DNA of 64,000 nt. Source: Mucilaginibacter pankratovii (lineage in GTDB: Bacteria; Bacteroidota; Bacteroidia; Sphingobacteriales; Sphingobacteriaceae). Made by a program: the position numbers and the translations under genes. The stretch spans positions 124,001 to 188,000 of the forward strand of contig NZ_JACWMY010000004.1 of assembly GCF_014773265.1 (NCBI RefSeq), in the 5' to 3' direction. The notes beneath the pieces were generated by a model. The model was not told the DNA's origin and did not search any database. It worked only from the letters and a program-made list of their open reading frames with translations. Each line of letters begins with the position of its first letter. The first letter of the stretch is position 1. Positions 36,435-45,687 of this stretch are shown piece by piece.

Positions 36435-37822
36435 CAAAATTGGAAATAGATAAATTGAGCCTCGTTAAAGATCCCTAAAAAGTAGCAGGCTATTATTAAG
36501 GAGACGGTAAGCGCTAACTTTTTACCTGTTGAATAATCTTTGGCTGCAGGCAGGTAACGCTCTGCCAGCAGCAGCAATACCACTATCAAAAACCCATAGG
36601 CCATCTCTGTTACGGGCATAATGTGGGCTGCCTGGTAACTAAAGCTATTACCCGTGAATATCTGGCTGATGATATAAAACGCATCATTAATATTGTAAGC
36701 CCTGAAGAAGATCCAGGCCAGGCACACCAGGTGAAACGTGATGAGCCATTTTAAAAACTTCCATCCGTTGATGCTGACGTTCGCTTTCTTTAGCAAATGA
36801 TAACAAATAAGGAGGCAGCCATGGATCAGCCCCCACACCAGGTATTTCCAGCTGGCGCCATGCCAAAGTCCGCTCACCGTAAATACTATAAGCAGGTTTG
36901 TACACATTAAAGCAAAGCTTACCCTGCTGCCGCCCAGGGGGATATACAAATAATCGCGAAACCAGGTTGATAGCGAGATATGCCACCTTTTCCAAAAGGT
37001 AGCGATATTATGTGCGAGGTAAGGCGCATTAAAATTCTTCATCAGCTCGATGCCCAGCACCAGCGCGGCGCCGATGGCGATATCAGAGTAACCGCTAAAA
37101 TCGCAATAGATCTGAAACGCGAAAAAGTAGGTAGCTATGAGCAATTCCAGCGAAGTGTGCCCATGCGGATGATCGAACACCGGGTTTACAAACAGGGCGA
37201 GCCTATCGGCAATCACCACTTTTTTAAACATCCCAACCGCTATTAAAAATATACCCGCTGTAAACTGCGCCCTGTTAAAAACAATAGCCTTACGAAATTG
37301 CGGCAATATATGCTGGGGCCTTTCGATAGGGCCGGCAACCATTTGCGGGTAAAAAAGCACGTATAACGAGTACAGGCCAAAATGGCGTTCGGCTTTTTGG
37401 TTGCCCCTGTAAACCTCGATGGTGTAACTCATGGCCTGGAAGGTGTGGAAGGAGAGCCCGATAGGCAAAATAAAATCCACCAGTGGAATTTGTGGCCCAT
37501 GCACACCTGCGGATAAGAAGTTGATATTCTCTGCCAGGAAATTGAAGTATTTGTAAAAGGCCAGCACGCCAACATTGGCTACTATGCTTAAGCAGAGGTA
37601 TAATTTCCGGGCTTTTCCCTTTGCATTTTCTATAAGCAGCCCGGCAATGTAATCTACAATAATGGTGAAGAAGATGATGAGGATGTAGGCCGGCTTAAAA
37701 TACATGTAAAAATAACAGCTGGCTATCAGCAGCCATATCCACCGGAATTTGTGGGGCAGAAGATAATAGTTAGCGGTAACTATTACAAAGTAGATAAGAA
37801 AAAGAAGCGAGTTAAACAGCAC
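36434..37822 (-). CDS. MBOAT O-acyltransferase (AlgI-like)
   Basis: A 462-residue membrane-bound O-acyltransferase with about ten hydrophobic segments. Family marks are PHKFRWIWLLIASCYFYMYF at the N-terminus, GLSFHTFQAMSYTIEVYRG, PQMVAGPIERPQHILPQF, FWKRWHISLSTWFRDYLYIP and the catalytic-His region GLWHGASWKYLVWG. It brings acyl groups across the inner membrane to the AlgX-like protein encoded directly after it. It starts at GTG 37822. Together they predict O-acetylation of the periplasmic glycan. Confidence 0.93.
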   Translation of the reverse strand: MLFNSLLFLIYFVIVTANYYLLPHKFRWIWLLIASCYFYMYFKPAYILIIFFTIIVDYIAGLLIENAKGKARKLYLCLSIVANVGVLAFYKYFNFLAENINFLSAGVHGPQIPLVDFILPIGLSFHTFQAMSYTIEVYRGNQKAERHFGLYSLYVLFYPQMVAGPIERPQHILPQFRKAIVFNRAQFTAGIFLIAVGMFKKVVIADRLALFVNPVFDHPHGHTSLELLIATYFFAFQIYCDFSGYSDIAIGAALVLGIELMKNFNAPYLAHNIATFWKRWHISLSTWFRDYLYIPLGGSRVSFALMCTNLLIVFTVSGLWHGASWKYLVWGLIHGCLLICYHLLKKANVSINGWKFLKWLITFHLVCLAWIFFRAYNINDAFYIISQIFTGNSFSYQAAHIMPVTEMAYGFLIVVLLLLAERYLPAAKDYSTGKKLALTVSLIIACYFLGIFNEAQFIYFQF

Positions 37823-37831
37823 AGCGCTGGT

Positions 37832-38761
37832 TTATATAAGATGCAGACATTTATAAATTTTTTGGCGGATGCGGTTTAAGAACACTATCCGCTTCCATTC
37901 GTAAGCGGTGCCATGCGCATCAGCGGCCCATATTTTTTGATGATCTTCTTCCCATTTTGCCTTCATCTTTGGGTCGGAGCTTTTGGCATCCTCATGAATA
38001 TTAGCAACCGATAAGGGCTCTTTTATCAGCTTACGGCTATGCCCTTTCACCAGGCGCAGCCAAAGTTCGTAATCCAGCGAGCAATGCAACTCTTCCCAAA
38101 CCGGCTCGTGTATAGCCGCGCTCCAAAAGGTAGATGGTTGCACCAGGCCGGGTATTTTGATGAAATAATCTATAAAAGGTAAAATTTTGGTCTCCTTTAC
38201 TTCGCCCGTAGCAATTACATGGTCCAGCCCGTAACCGTATACAAAATCCACGCCCGACGAAATAAATGTGCCGGCAACTTTAAAGAATACGTTTTCGAGG
38301 TAATAATCGTCGCTGTTGATCCAGCCATGATATTCGCCCGAAGAAAGGCTGAACCCTAAATTGATGGCGTTACTTTGGCCCCCATCTTTTTCGCTTTGCC
38401 AGTAGCTTATCCAGGGCGAATACTTTTTTAGGATCTCGGTCGAATTGTCGGCACTTCCGCCGTCCATAATAATATACTCCAGGTTGGGGTAGTTTTGTAA
38501 TAGTACCGACCGGATAGTTTGTTCTAAAAACTCCCCCTGATTAAAGGATGGTGTTACTATGGTGATTTTGGGCCAGCTTGTTTTCCCGGCATACAGGCTG
38601 GGGTTGGTCTGTATGGTCCATGGCCAGCCTTGTTTGCCTGTCGGCGGTTCGGGTAGTTGAGCCAGTAATCCTGTGGACGGTACCTCAAATGCAGACAATG
38701 GCGTTATTACGCCCCTTGCTTTTAACGTATCACGATATATTGAAAGGTCGGGCAGGTTCAA
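37832..38761 (-). CDS. Glycosyltransferase family 2
   Basis: A 309-residue GT-A transferase. A 60-residue N-terminal extension precedes the core: KITIVTPSFNQGEFLEQTIR, YIIMDGGSADNSTEIL, WQSEKDGGQSNAINLGF and the metal site YHGWINSDDYYL. The extension could mediate membrane or partner contacts. The start is TTG 38761; no ATG is near. It lies 7 bases after the 38769 gene and 9 before the MBOAT gene. Confidence 0.9.
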   Translation of the reverse strand: MNLPDLSIYRDTLKARGVITPLSAFEVPSTGLLAQLPEPPTGKQGWPWTIQTNPSLYAGKTSWPKITIVTPSFNQGEFLEQTIRSVLLQNYPNLEYIIMDGGSADNSTEILKKYSPWISYWQSEKDGGQSNAINLGFSLSSGEYHGWINSDDYYLENVFFKVAGTFISSGVDFVYGYGLDHVIATGEVKETKILPFIDYFIKIPGLVQPSTFWSAAIHEPVWEELHCSLDYELWLRLVKGHSRKLIKEPLSVANIHEDAKSSDPKMKAKWEEDHQKIWAADAHGTAYEWKRIVFLNRIRQKIYKCLHLI

Positions 38762-38768
38762 TGTGATA

Positions 38769-39632
38769 TCAGTTTTGCTTTTTGCCTAATAATACACTCC
38801 TCAGCAACCAATAGAATTTACGCAGAGGGGATACAGCGCGACTTTTTTCAAAATCGGCCAGCTCTGTAATAAATACCTGCTTCTCCTGTTCGGTAAGGTA
38901 TTTGGTAAATAATTTGTCGATAGGCTTATCTACGGCAATTTTATATCCGGCCCAATGGATGAGGTATGGTTTCACCTTTTCATCTGCCCAGTATTTTTGA
39001 TGGTCATCATCCTGGTAATCCCCCGCCCAGCTCGATTCGAGGTTATAGGGCGGTAACGTAACATTGGTAACCGTTACCCCGGAGAGGAAAACAAACAAGT
39101 TGATGGAGATCTGGTCGTGGCTGTCCAGAGCCTCTTTATACAGCGGGTTGCGGACATGGGTTGTAAGCGAATTAATATCATACAGCGCCCTATCGCAGGC
39201 AAACTGCCCCGAGTTGAAAACGCTTTTTTGCCACGTTGTGCTGGCCTGTTTAAATAATTGCAGCGTAGATGGTACGTAAGTGTGTTCGGGGTTGTGCCAG
39301 TGCCCGCAGGAGCTTACGAAGCCATCTATTCCGGCCAGTACTTCCTCCGGGTTGCGAAGGAAGATCACATCGGCATCGACAAAATGATAATTGCCCGTTA
39401 AAAAGCACTGGAACTTCCTTTTCATGGGATGCAGCGCAGATGCATTGATCAGGCTTTCCACTTCGTCCATTTGCCACCATGTGCAATTATCGGGCAGGTC
39501 GAACAGGTTATCGTCGTAAGGGATCACCCACACGGGCAGCATGCAGCCGGTTTCGCGTAGCGAACTCACCATCGCCTTAAAGCGCAATTCGCTCGATCGG
39601 TTGGCAAATGAAATTATCTTTTCGAGTTTCAA
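38769..39632 (-). CDS. GT-A-like transferase with DAD motif (hypothetical)
   Basis: A 287-residue protein with an N-terminal sugar-nucleotide-like fold: ISFANRSSELRFKAMVSSLR, LPVWVIPYDDNLFDLP, and HFVDADVIFLRNPEEVLAGI, a DxD metal site preceding an acceptor region (GFVSSCGHWHNPEHTY). It is not closely related to the DSD family genes at 29.6-32.3 kb, but of the same general type. The start is TTG 39632. Its role is inferred from the DxD motif and from lying among transferases. Confidence 0.6.
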   Translation of the reverse strand: MKLEKIISFANRSSELRFKAMVSSLRETGCMLPVWVIPYDDNLFDLPDNCTWWQMDEVESLINASALHPMKRKFQCFLTGNYHFVDADVIFLRNPEEVLAGIDGFVSSCGHWHNPEHTYVPSTLQLFKQASTTWQKSVFNSGQFACDRALYDINSLTTHVRNPLYKEALDSHDQISINLFVFLSGVTVTNVTLPPYNLESSWAGDYQDDDHQKYWADEKVKPYLIHWAGYKIAVDKPIDKLFTKYLTEQEKQVFITELADFEKSRAVSPLRKFYWLLRSVLLGKKQN

Positions 39633-39635
39633 GGA

Positions 39636-40724
39636 TTAATGCAAAAGGGTTTTAAGATAATCCACAAAATATTTTTCCCCGGTGGGCCTTGCCGGGGCGG
39701 GGGCAATTTCGGGGCTTTGGGTGTCAAGCATATCCCGCAATTCTTTAAACGATTGGTAAACGCTAAGGCCGGCTGTGCCAAAGCAGCTACGGGCGGCATG
39801 CGTGTTTGCTAACAACGGCAGCCCGGCTAACAGCATTTCGGGGATGCGGGTAAGCGCGCCGCTGGATGGTGCCTGGTGAACAATGCCGTAATCGCAAGCA
39901 GCAATAAGGCCGCCCAGTTTTTCTTCGCTAACGCTGCCCCATATCCGGATGTTTTTATCCGGGAACAGGCTATTCAATTGCTCCGAGCCAAAGCCTGCAA
40001 CGTTTATAACAAGATCGGTTTTTTGCCTGATGTGGTTAAGCAATTCTACATAACCATCAAGCGTGGGCTTGTTATAAAACGTGCCCAGCAGCAAAACCTC
40101 CTTTGCTGTTTTGGGATTGGTGTATGATATTTGTTTTTGTGCCCTGACGGCTAATAAATACGCTTCGGCTTTTTTTGCAGGATAGTAGGGGAGGTAGGCC
40201 GCGTTTATCCCCGAGTTGGAAAGGAGCCAGTTCTCTTCTCTCGAAATGGTAAACGTTTTTTTGCAATATCCCAGGTATTTCATCTCCTCCAACAGCCAAT
40301 CGGGCGATTCTTTTGAGGAAAACACGCTTTTTGAACCGGCAACTAACGATTCGATATTATGAGGCAAAGCAACTACAGGCACATTGTGCTTATAAAGTAC
40401 TTCGGCAAGCAACAAATTGTACCCAGCGGTTGATTCCCAAATAACAAGGCCCGGTCTTTGTTCTTTTACAAAAGCCTCAAACATTTTCAGGTACCGGCCT
40501 ATCGCATATTTGTTTTTGTTGGCGATGGGTAAATGTTTGGCATACTGCAGCCCTTTTAAATAAACGGGCAGTTTATTGGTGATGACGGCTGAATTGGAAA
40601 GATCCGGCTCTTTATACGTTAGCCCGGCATCCTTCAAAATTTCGTCTATCTGCGCTGTTCGTTTGTTTCCGCCGTGGCCGAAAGCATCCGGTTCGAAATG
40701 TGAATGCTTAAAAATATCAGGCAT
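39636..40724 (-). CDS. Glycosyltransferase (GT4-like, GT-B fold)
   Basis: A 362-residue GT-B-like protein lacking the common N-terminal glycine loop. It has PGLVIWESTAGYNLLLAEVL, VPVVALPHNIESL, a C-terminal Rossmann half beginning VLLLGTFYNKPTLDGYVEL, and ACDYGIVHQAPSSGALTRIP, where the donor loop normally lies. The catalytic Glu pair is not obvious. It starts at ATG 40724, overlapping the previous GT2 gene by 8 bases. Probably a sugar transferase with unusual donor-site residues. Confidence 0.7.
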   Translation of the reverse strand: MPDIFKHSHFEPDAFGHGGNKRTAQIDEILKDAGLTYKEPDLSNSAVITNKLPVYLKGLQYAKHLPIANKNKYAIGRYLKMFEAFVKEQRPGLVIWESTAGYNLLLAEVLYKHNVPVVALPHNIESLVAGSKSVFSSKESPDWLLEEMKYLGYCKKTFTISREENWLLSNSGINAAYLPYYPAKKAEAYLLAVRAQKQISYTNPKTAKEVLLLGTFYNKPTLDGYVELLNHIRQKTDLVINVAGFGSEQLNSLFPDKNIRIWGSVSEEKLGGLIAACDYGIVHQAPSSGALTRIPEMLLAGLPLLANTHAARSCFGTAGLSVYQSFKELRDMLDTQSPEIAPAPARPTGEKYFVDYLKTLLH

Positions 40725-41709
40725 TTTTAGGGTGCGTTTTTGCTGCTAACTGCAAATTGAGCTCTCTTATCTGTTTCACTTCTTTAGAAACCGTTGAAAA
40801 CTGGTAACCAGCAGCAAGGTATATCATGTCTGCCTCAAAACTGCTTTTCCATTTGCTGCTTAAACCGCTTAAAACATAGCGCGAAATGCTGGAGAACAGC
40901 AATTGCTGCCTGCCAAACCAGGACAAGGCGTTGAGCTTTATTTGGCGGGAGTACAGATCAAGTACCGTTTTTTCGTAATCGTAACCTTTAAACAGCTTGT
41001 CGCGGTAGGCTACGGTAAGGCGGTTGGTAGGGATGTAATGTTTATACCTCAATCCCTCATCATAAAATAAAGTATAACCCGCCAACAGGATCCGTAGGCA
41101 AAATTCTACATCTTCGCCGCGCGCCAGGGTATCGCCGTTTGGGCCCGTTAAAAACGAGGGGAAGTTTAAATACGTTTTGTGATAAAGTTGTTTGCGGAAG
41201 ATCATCCCTGCTCCCCACAGATATCCCTTTCCGGAAATATCACCGGTAACAGAATTTTGCTCACCTACAGCGTAACCATGCTGGTATTGTGTAAACCAGG
41301 CAGGTAGTTCCCCGTCGGTAACAGCAAAGCCCCGGCCACCCGCTGCACCTATCGCCGGGTCGCGCTGCATCCGGTGGAATGCTCGTGTAACGTAATCGTC
41401 GGCGAGCCAGTTATCATCGTCGCAGATCAAAATATAATGGTACGCTGCTGCTGTTATTCCTGTATGTAAGGCATTGGTTTTGCCTGCTTTTGGTTCGGTA
41501 AGCACCGTAAAATTGATATCTGTTTTACCGAGATCGTTCCATAGCTGTTTTGCAAAAGTAGCTGTGTTATCATCGGAGGCGTTGTCAATAACTATGATCT
41601 CCCAGTTAAAGCCTGCCGGAACCTGCTGGGCCGACAGGTGCTTTAAAGTAGCAGGTAAGCGCCCGGCACTGTTATAACAACATATTAATACGGATACACC
41701 TGCAGGCAA
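40717..41709 (-). CDS. Glycosyltransferase family 2
   Basis: A 330-residue GT-A transferase. It has VSVLICCYNSAGRLPATLKH, IIVIDNASDDNTATFAKQL, ILICDDDNWLADDYVTRAFH (metal site) and FCLRILLAGYTLFYDEGLRY near the acceptor site. The start TTG 41709 follows the broken GT4 by 23 bases. Motifs are complete and the gene looks intact. Confidence 0.9.
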   Translation of the reverse strand: MPAGVSVLICCYNSAGRLPATLKHLSAQQVPAGFNWEIIVIDNASDDNTATFAKQLWNDLGKTDINFTVLTEPKAGKTNALHTGITAAAYHYILICDDDNWLADDYVTRAFHRMQRDPAIGAAGGRGFAVTDGELPAWFTQYQHGYAVGEQNSVTGDISGKGYLWGAGMIFRKQLYHKTYLNFPSFLTGPNGDTLARGEDVEFCLRILLAGYTLFYDEGLRYKHYIPTNRLTVAYRDKLFKGYDYEKTVLDLYSRQIKLNALSWFGRQQLLFSSISRYVLSGLSSKWKSSFEADMIYLAAGYQFSTVSKEVKQIRELNLQLAAKTHPKNA

Positions 41710-41732
41710 AATTTGAGCTGGAATAGTAAGGA

Positions 41733-42290
41733 TTATAAAGATTGGTTACCGGGCAACAGCAGCGATAACAAATTAGACCTGTCGGCAGCAGTAAGGAGAT
41801 ATGACTTTTTGAGCTGTGAATTGCTCTCGTCAATTTTGATATCGATAGCATCTTTATCCTGCGTTAGCGCTGTTATCAAGGCTATCAGGGAATTAAGGTC
41901 CGGGCACATGCCCACGCTTTTTGGCATATCATCCACGAGTTGTTTATCGCCATTAAGAAATATGGCCCTCAGCCCCAAATCGATGCTTTCGATGGCGGAA
42001 TAGCCAACAAAAGCGCCTACGGTATAGTTTAAAAAATAGCCCTGCTTAATGTCTCCCGGCAGTTGGGCAAGCGGAATGGCTTTCATAGTAAAGCCAATGT
42101 GGCTTTCCACGTTTAATAAACTGGCCAAATGCACAATGTTTTGATAGATGCTCTGCTTGTGCACACCACCTATAAACAACACCTTAAAATCCGTAATTCC
42201 GTCTTTCTTAAGCATGTAGGCCACATACACCAGGTCGAGGAAAATGTTTTTATCGTCATCTATCCTGGCAACAAGGTTAATTTGTATCAT
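41733..42290 (-). pseudogene. C-terminal half of a split GT4 glycosyltransferase
   Basis: A 185-residue open frame beginning MIQINLVARIDDDKNIFLDLVY, which is the start of the donor-binding half of a GT4 protein; it continues FKVLFIGGVHKQSIYQNIVH and SAIESIDLGLRAIFLNGDKQ. It has no N-terminal acceptor domain. The missing half is encoded directly upstream in another frame, overlapping by 14 bases. Summed length is about 368 residues, a normal GT4. A one-base change near 42280-42290 would join them. It may be expressed as a coupled second peptide, so loss of function is likely but not certain. Confidence 0.6.
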
Positions 42291-42828
42291 GGCCGCCCAG
42301 GAAAAGTTTAAACACGGTTATTTTAGCTTTTAGCAGCTCCGGGCTGTATTGGCTTTGCATTTCGGTAACCTGGTATTTGTTTATGCAAACTATGGTGTCG
42401 TTTTCATCGCCTAAAAACTCCGCGGAATAGGGGAATTTACGGTCGACAAATTGAACGGCATTATTTACGTTCCAAAAAAAGCGTTGCTTATGATTGATGT
42501 GATGATACACTTTGTCGAGATTATATAAGCCCATCACATGGATGCTTTTATAAAGTTTAGCCGCGAAATATTTTAATTTGATGATCCATATGACCGACTC
42601 CAGCATTTTTAACGGCGACCTGAGATTTTTGATGAGGCTGATGCGCGTGCGCACCACCTTTACGTTCATTTGCTCGTAGATCGGATCGTAATGCTCCCTG
42701 TCATAATTGTCGAGCACCAATATCTCGGGCTCCAGGTTATTTGCCCTTGCAAAGCAAACCACTTCGTAAAGCAATTTTTCGGCGCCGCCGATGCGAAGCA
42801 AATTACTTACAATAAGTATCTTATTCAT
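42277..42828 (-). pseudogene. N-terminal half of a split GT4 glycosyltransferase
   Basis: A 183-residue open frame with a complete GT4 acceptor domain: [20 protein letters not shown], then HVMGLYNLDKVYHHI, IVCINKYQVTEMQSQYSPE and ITVFKLFLGGHDTN before a TAA. In relatives the frame would run on into the donor domain, which is here in the +1 frame just downstream. It starts at ATG 42828, overlapping the aminotransferase stop by 8 bases. It could be a recent frameshift, a sequencing error in the source, or a two-peptide enzyme. Confidence 0.6.
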
Positions 42829-43936
42829 AAAAGGACCTCAGGGCATCGCAAACGTATCTCACATCCTCCCCGGCCAAACCCGGATTCATGGGTAAGCTTA
42901 AGCTTGTAGCAGCCAACTGCTCGGCAATAGGGAAATTGCCTTTTTTGTACCCCAGGTGGGCGTAAGCTTTTTGTAAGTGCGCCGGAATTGGGTAATGAAT
43001 AGCAGTTGCAACGCCCTTGTTTTTGAGATATGCCTGCAATTCATCGCGCCGGTTGGTGCGTATCACATACAAATGATATACGTGTTCTGCACCTTCGGCC
43101 GTAACGGGTATTACCAGGTCATTTATGCCTGCAAGTAACTCATCATATAGTATAGCTACTTGTTTTCTTTCCGCGGTCCAGCTTGCAAGGTATTTCAACT
43201 TAACGGATAAAAATGCAGCTTGTATCTCGTCGAGACGGGAATTAAGGCCCACTATTTCGTGGTGGTACTTTTCCGCTGAACCGTAGTTACGCAGCAGGCG
43301 GGCTTTTGTGTCGAGTTCGGCGCTATTGGTTGTTAAAGCACCGCCATCGCCAAGGGCGCCGAAATTTTTTGTAGGGTAAAAGCTTGTAGCATTGATATCA
43401 CCAAAACTGCCGGTAAGTGTACCCTGGTATGTTGCTCCATGTGCCTGGGCGTTATCTTCAATTACAAATAAACTGTGTTTGCGGGCCATCGCCATTATTT
43501 CATCCATCTCGCAAGCCTGGCCGTATAAATGCACGGGAATAATGGCTTTGGTTTTGCTGGTAATTGCGGCTTCTATTTTATCAGAATGTATATTATAGGT
43601 CACTTCATCCGGCTCTACCGGTACAACAGTCGCCCCGGCGTATGATACCGCCAGCCAGGTAGCAATAAACGTATTTGTGGGGACAATAACTTCGTCGCCC
43701 GGGCCAATATTAAGCGCTTTTAGCGCGATATGTAAGGCATCGAGCCCATTGGCCACGCCTATGCAGTGCTTTGTACCGTTAAAATTAGCATAATCGGTTT
43801 CAAACGTGCTGAGCTTATTGCCCAATATGTACCATTGCGATTGTAGGAAATCGTCGAACGTTTGTTTTATCTCTTCCTTTATCAGCTCCGTTGTGGCATC
43901 AAACGAAAAAAATGGTACGCTTTTATTTTGCTGCAT
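42821..43936 (-). CDS. DegT/DnrJ/EryC1-family sugar aminotransferase (FdtB/QdtB-like)
   Basis: A PLP enzyme converting a keto-sugar nucleotide to an amino sugar, 371 residues. Lys190 in [19 protein letters not shown] is the PLP lysine. [15 protein letters not shown], the [16 protein letters not shown] loop and [18 protein letters not shown] are typical of the dTDP-3-keto-6-deoxyhexose aminotransferase branch. With the two FdtA/QdtA-like cupins at 47.5-48.3 kb it predicts a 3-amino-3,6-dideoxyhexose, though those genes are seven positions away. Fdt versus Qdt cannot be told from sequence alone. Confidence 0.85.
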   Translation of the reverse strand: MQQNKSVPFFSFDATTELIKEEIKQTFDDFLQSQWYILGNKLSTFETDYANFNGTKHCIGVANGLDALHIALKALNIGPGDEVIVPTNTFIATWLAVSYAGATVVPVEPDEVTYNIHSDKIEAAITSKTKAIIPVHLYGQACEMDEIMAMARKHSLFVIEDNAQAHGATYQGTLTGSFGDINATSFYPTKNFGALGDGGALTTNSAELDTKARLLRNYGSAEKYHHEIVGLNSRLDEIQAAFLSVKLKYLASWTAERKQVAILYDELLAGINDLVIPVTAEGAEHVYHLYVIRTNRRDELQAYLKNKGVATAIHYPIPAHLQKAYAHLGYKKGNFPIAEQLAATSLSLPMNPGLAGEDVRYVCDALRSFYE

Positions 43937-44941
43937 TTAATTAAATGTAATTACTGTTGCGCCCCATGAGTAGCCAACGCCAAAACCGGCGAGCAGCCAT
44001 TTAGTACCCGTTGCTGTCTCTTTTTCCCTTAAAGCTTCGGCCATGGCAATGGGTATGGTTGAGGATACCGTATTGGCAAACCGGCCCATATTGATGTAAA
44101 AATTTTCGGGGGCGATACCCAGTTTTTTGCGTAGGTGCGTAAGCATGTATTGGTTGGCCTGGTGAAAAATAAACTGGCTGATCTCTGTTTTCAGCACTTC
44201 ATTTTTCAAAAGCGTTTCTTCTATAAGGGGGGGGATCTCTTCGGAAGTAAAAGAGAATATTTCCGGGCCGTTCATGTATAAATTTGAATCTGACGATTCG
44301 TTGCCGTATTCGTCGCTCACCAGGTTTGTTTTTTTTGCCGGATAACGTATACCGCCTTGTTTAACAATGAGATTTTCGGCACCGGCACCGTTTGTGCCCA
44401 GCACAAATTCGCCTATTTTGGCATAGCCGCTGGTACTTACCAGGGTAGCCGCAGCCCCGTCGCCAAAAATGGTACGGTTACCCTTGTCGTTTTTGTGTAT
44501 GAATTTTGAATACGTTTCTGCTGTAAGCAACAAAATATTACCCGCAATACCTGCCGATATAAGCCCTTTGGCCAAAGCTAACCCGTATACGTAGCCAGAA
44601 CAACCGAGATTAAAATCGATCGCGCCGGCCTTAACCGGTATTTTCAGCTTGTCCTGTATGATACAGGCGGTTGTGGGCAAAAAGTAGTCGGGGCTTTGCG
44701 TGCAGTAGAGTATAAAATCTATTTCGGATGGTTTGATGTCATGATCGGTAAACAGCGAGTTTGCCGCCGCTATGGCCATATCAGATGCAAACTCGTCATC
44801 GGCAGCAATATGCCGGGTATCTATGCCTACCTTAGCGGCTATTTTTTCTATGCCCCATTCGGGGAACAAAGCAGCTAACTCCTCATTATTTAATTGCTTT
44901 TGAGGCAGGTAATACGAAACCGCTTTGATAAAGGCTTGCAT
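43937..44941 (-). CDS. 3-oxoacyl-ACP synthase III (KAS III), copy 1
   Basis: A thiolase-fold condensing enzyme, 334 residues. The triad is intact: Cys114 in FNLGCSGYVYG, His260 in FIFHQANQYM, Asn290 in GRFANTVSSTIP. It would condense a short acyl group with malonyl-ACP. The ATG at 44941 overlaps the previous TAA by one base (TAATG), and I prefer it to an upstream start inside the SDR gene. With the ACP, SDR and second KAS III it forms a dedicated acyl-chain module inside a polysaccharide operon. Confidence 0.9.
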   Translation of the reverse strand: MQAFIKAVSYYLPQKQLNNEELAALFPEWGIEKIAAKVGIDTRHIAADDEFASDMAIAAANSLFTDHDIKPSEIDFILYCTQSPDYFLPTTACIIQDKLKIPVKAGAIDFNLGCSGYVYGLALAKGLISAGIAGNILLLTAETYSKFIHKNDKGNRTIFGDGAAATLVSTSGYAKIGEFVLGTNGAGAENLIVKQGGIRYPAKKTNLVSDEYGNESSDSNLYMNGPEIFSFTSEEIPPLIEETLLKNEVLKTEISQFIFHQANQYMLTHLRKKLGIAPENFYINMGRFANTVSSTIPIAMAEALREKETATGTKWLLAGFGVGYSWGATVITFN

Positions 44942-45687
44942 TATTGAACAGAAAAGCCTCCATCTAATACTAATGAGATACCCGTTACCCATTTGCTTGC
45001 ATCAGATAAAAGGTAAACTACCGCATTAGCCACATCGCTTGTTTCGCCGTAGCCCAGCGGGTAACGTTTTGCATCCTCTTCAATTTGTTCGGCGCTAAAG
45101 GTTGTTGAGTTTTCCCACATCTCGGTTTTCACCATTCCCGGAGCAACGTTGTTAACCCGTATTTTTTGTGGTGCAAGTTCCAGCGTTAATACTTTTTGTA
45201 TTGCGTTTATAGCTCCCTTCGACGCGCTGTACATAGCGTTACCTTTTGCGCCGACAAAATTACCACCTATTGATGAAATGAAAACAATGGAGCAGCCACT
45301 GTTTAGTTTTTTTGATTTAATAAGTTTACTAAGCAGTAATACCGGCGAAGTAAAATTGGTTTGCATAATGGCATTAAGCTCGCCCTCATTAATGAATTTA
45401 AACGGCAGCGTTTTTATAATGCCCGAAGAAAGCACAACACCATCGAGTTTTGATACAGAGGTAACCAGGGCCTCGGTTTCTGCATCGATATTGAGATCGG
45501 CAATGTGGGTAGTATGCCCGGGGCCGGTGAGTGAATTATAGGTTTCGTTTAGCCGTTGCTCGTTCCGGGCCGTGATATGTAACTGCGCATCCATTGCGGC
45601 AGCTGTTATAGCTATGGCTTTGCCAATGCCGGATGATGCACCCGTTACCAATATGTTTTTCCCTTTGAGCGAAAATGGATTATTCAT
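44941..45687 (-). CDS. Short-chain dehydrogenase/reductase (FabG-like)
   Basis: A 248-residue NAD(P)-dependent SDR. The cofactor loop TGASSGIGKAIAIT is at residues 15-28; the catalytic Ser is at 138/139 in VFISSIGG; Tyr153 and Lys157 form YSASK. The C-terminal LVLDGGFSVQ is usual for the FabG type. Between two KAS III genes, it most likely reduces 3-ketoacyl-ACP to 3-hydroxyacyl-ACP. It overlaps its upstream neighbour by 8 bases. No dehydratase or enoyl reductase is nearby, so hydroxyl groups would be kept. Confidence 0.85.
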   Translation of the reverse strand: MNNPFSLKGKNILVTGASSGIGKAIAITAAAMDAQLHITARNEQRLNETYNSLTGPGHTTHIADLNIDAETEALVTSVSKLDGVVLSSGIIKTLPFKFINEGELNAIMQTNFTSPVLLLSKLIKSKKLNSGCSIVFISSIGGNFVGAKGNAMYSASKGAINAIQKVLTLELAPQKIRVNNVAPGMVKTEMWENSTTFSAEQIEEDAKRYPLGYGETSDVANAVVYLLSDASKWVTGISLVLDGGFSVQ

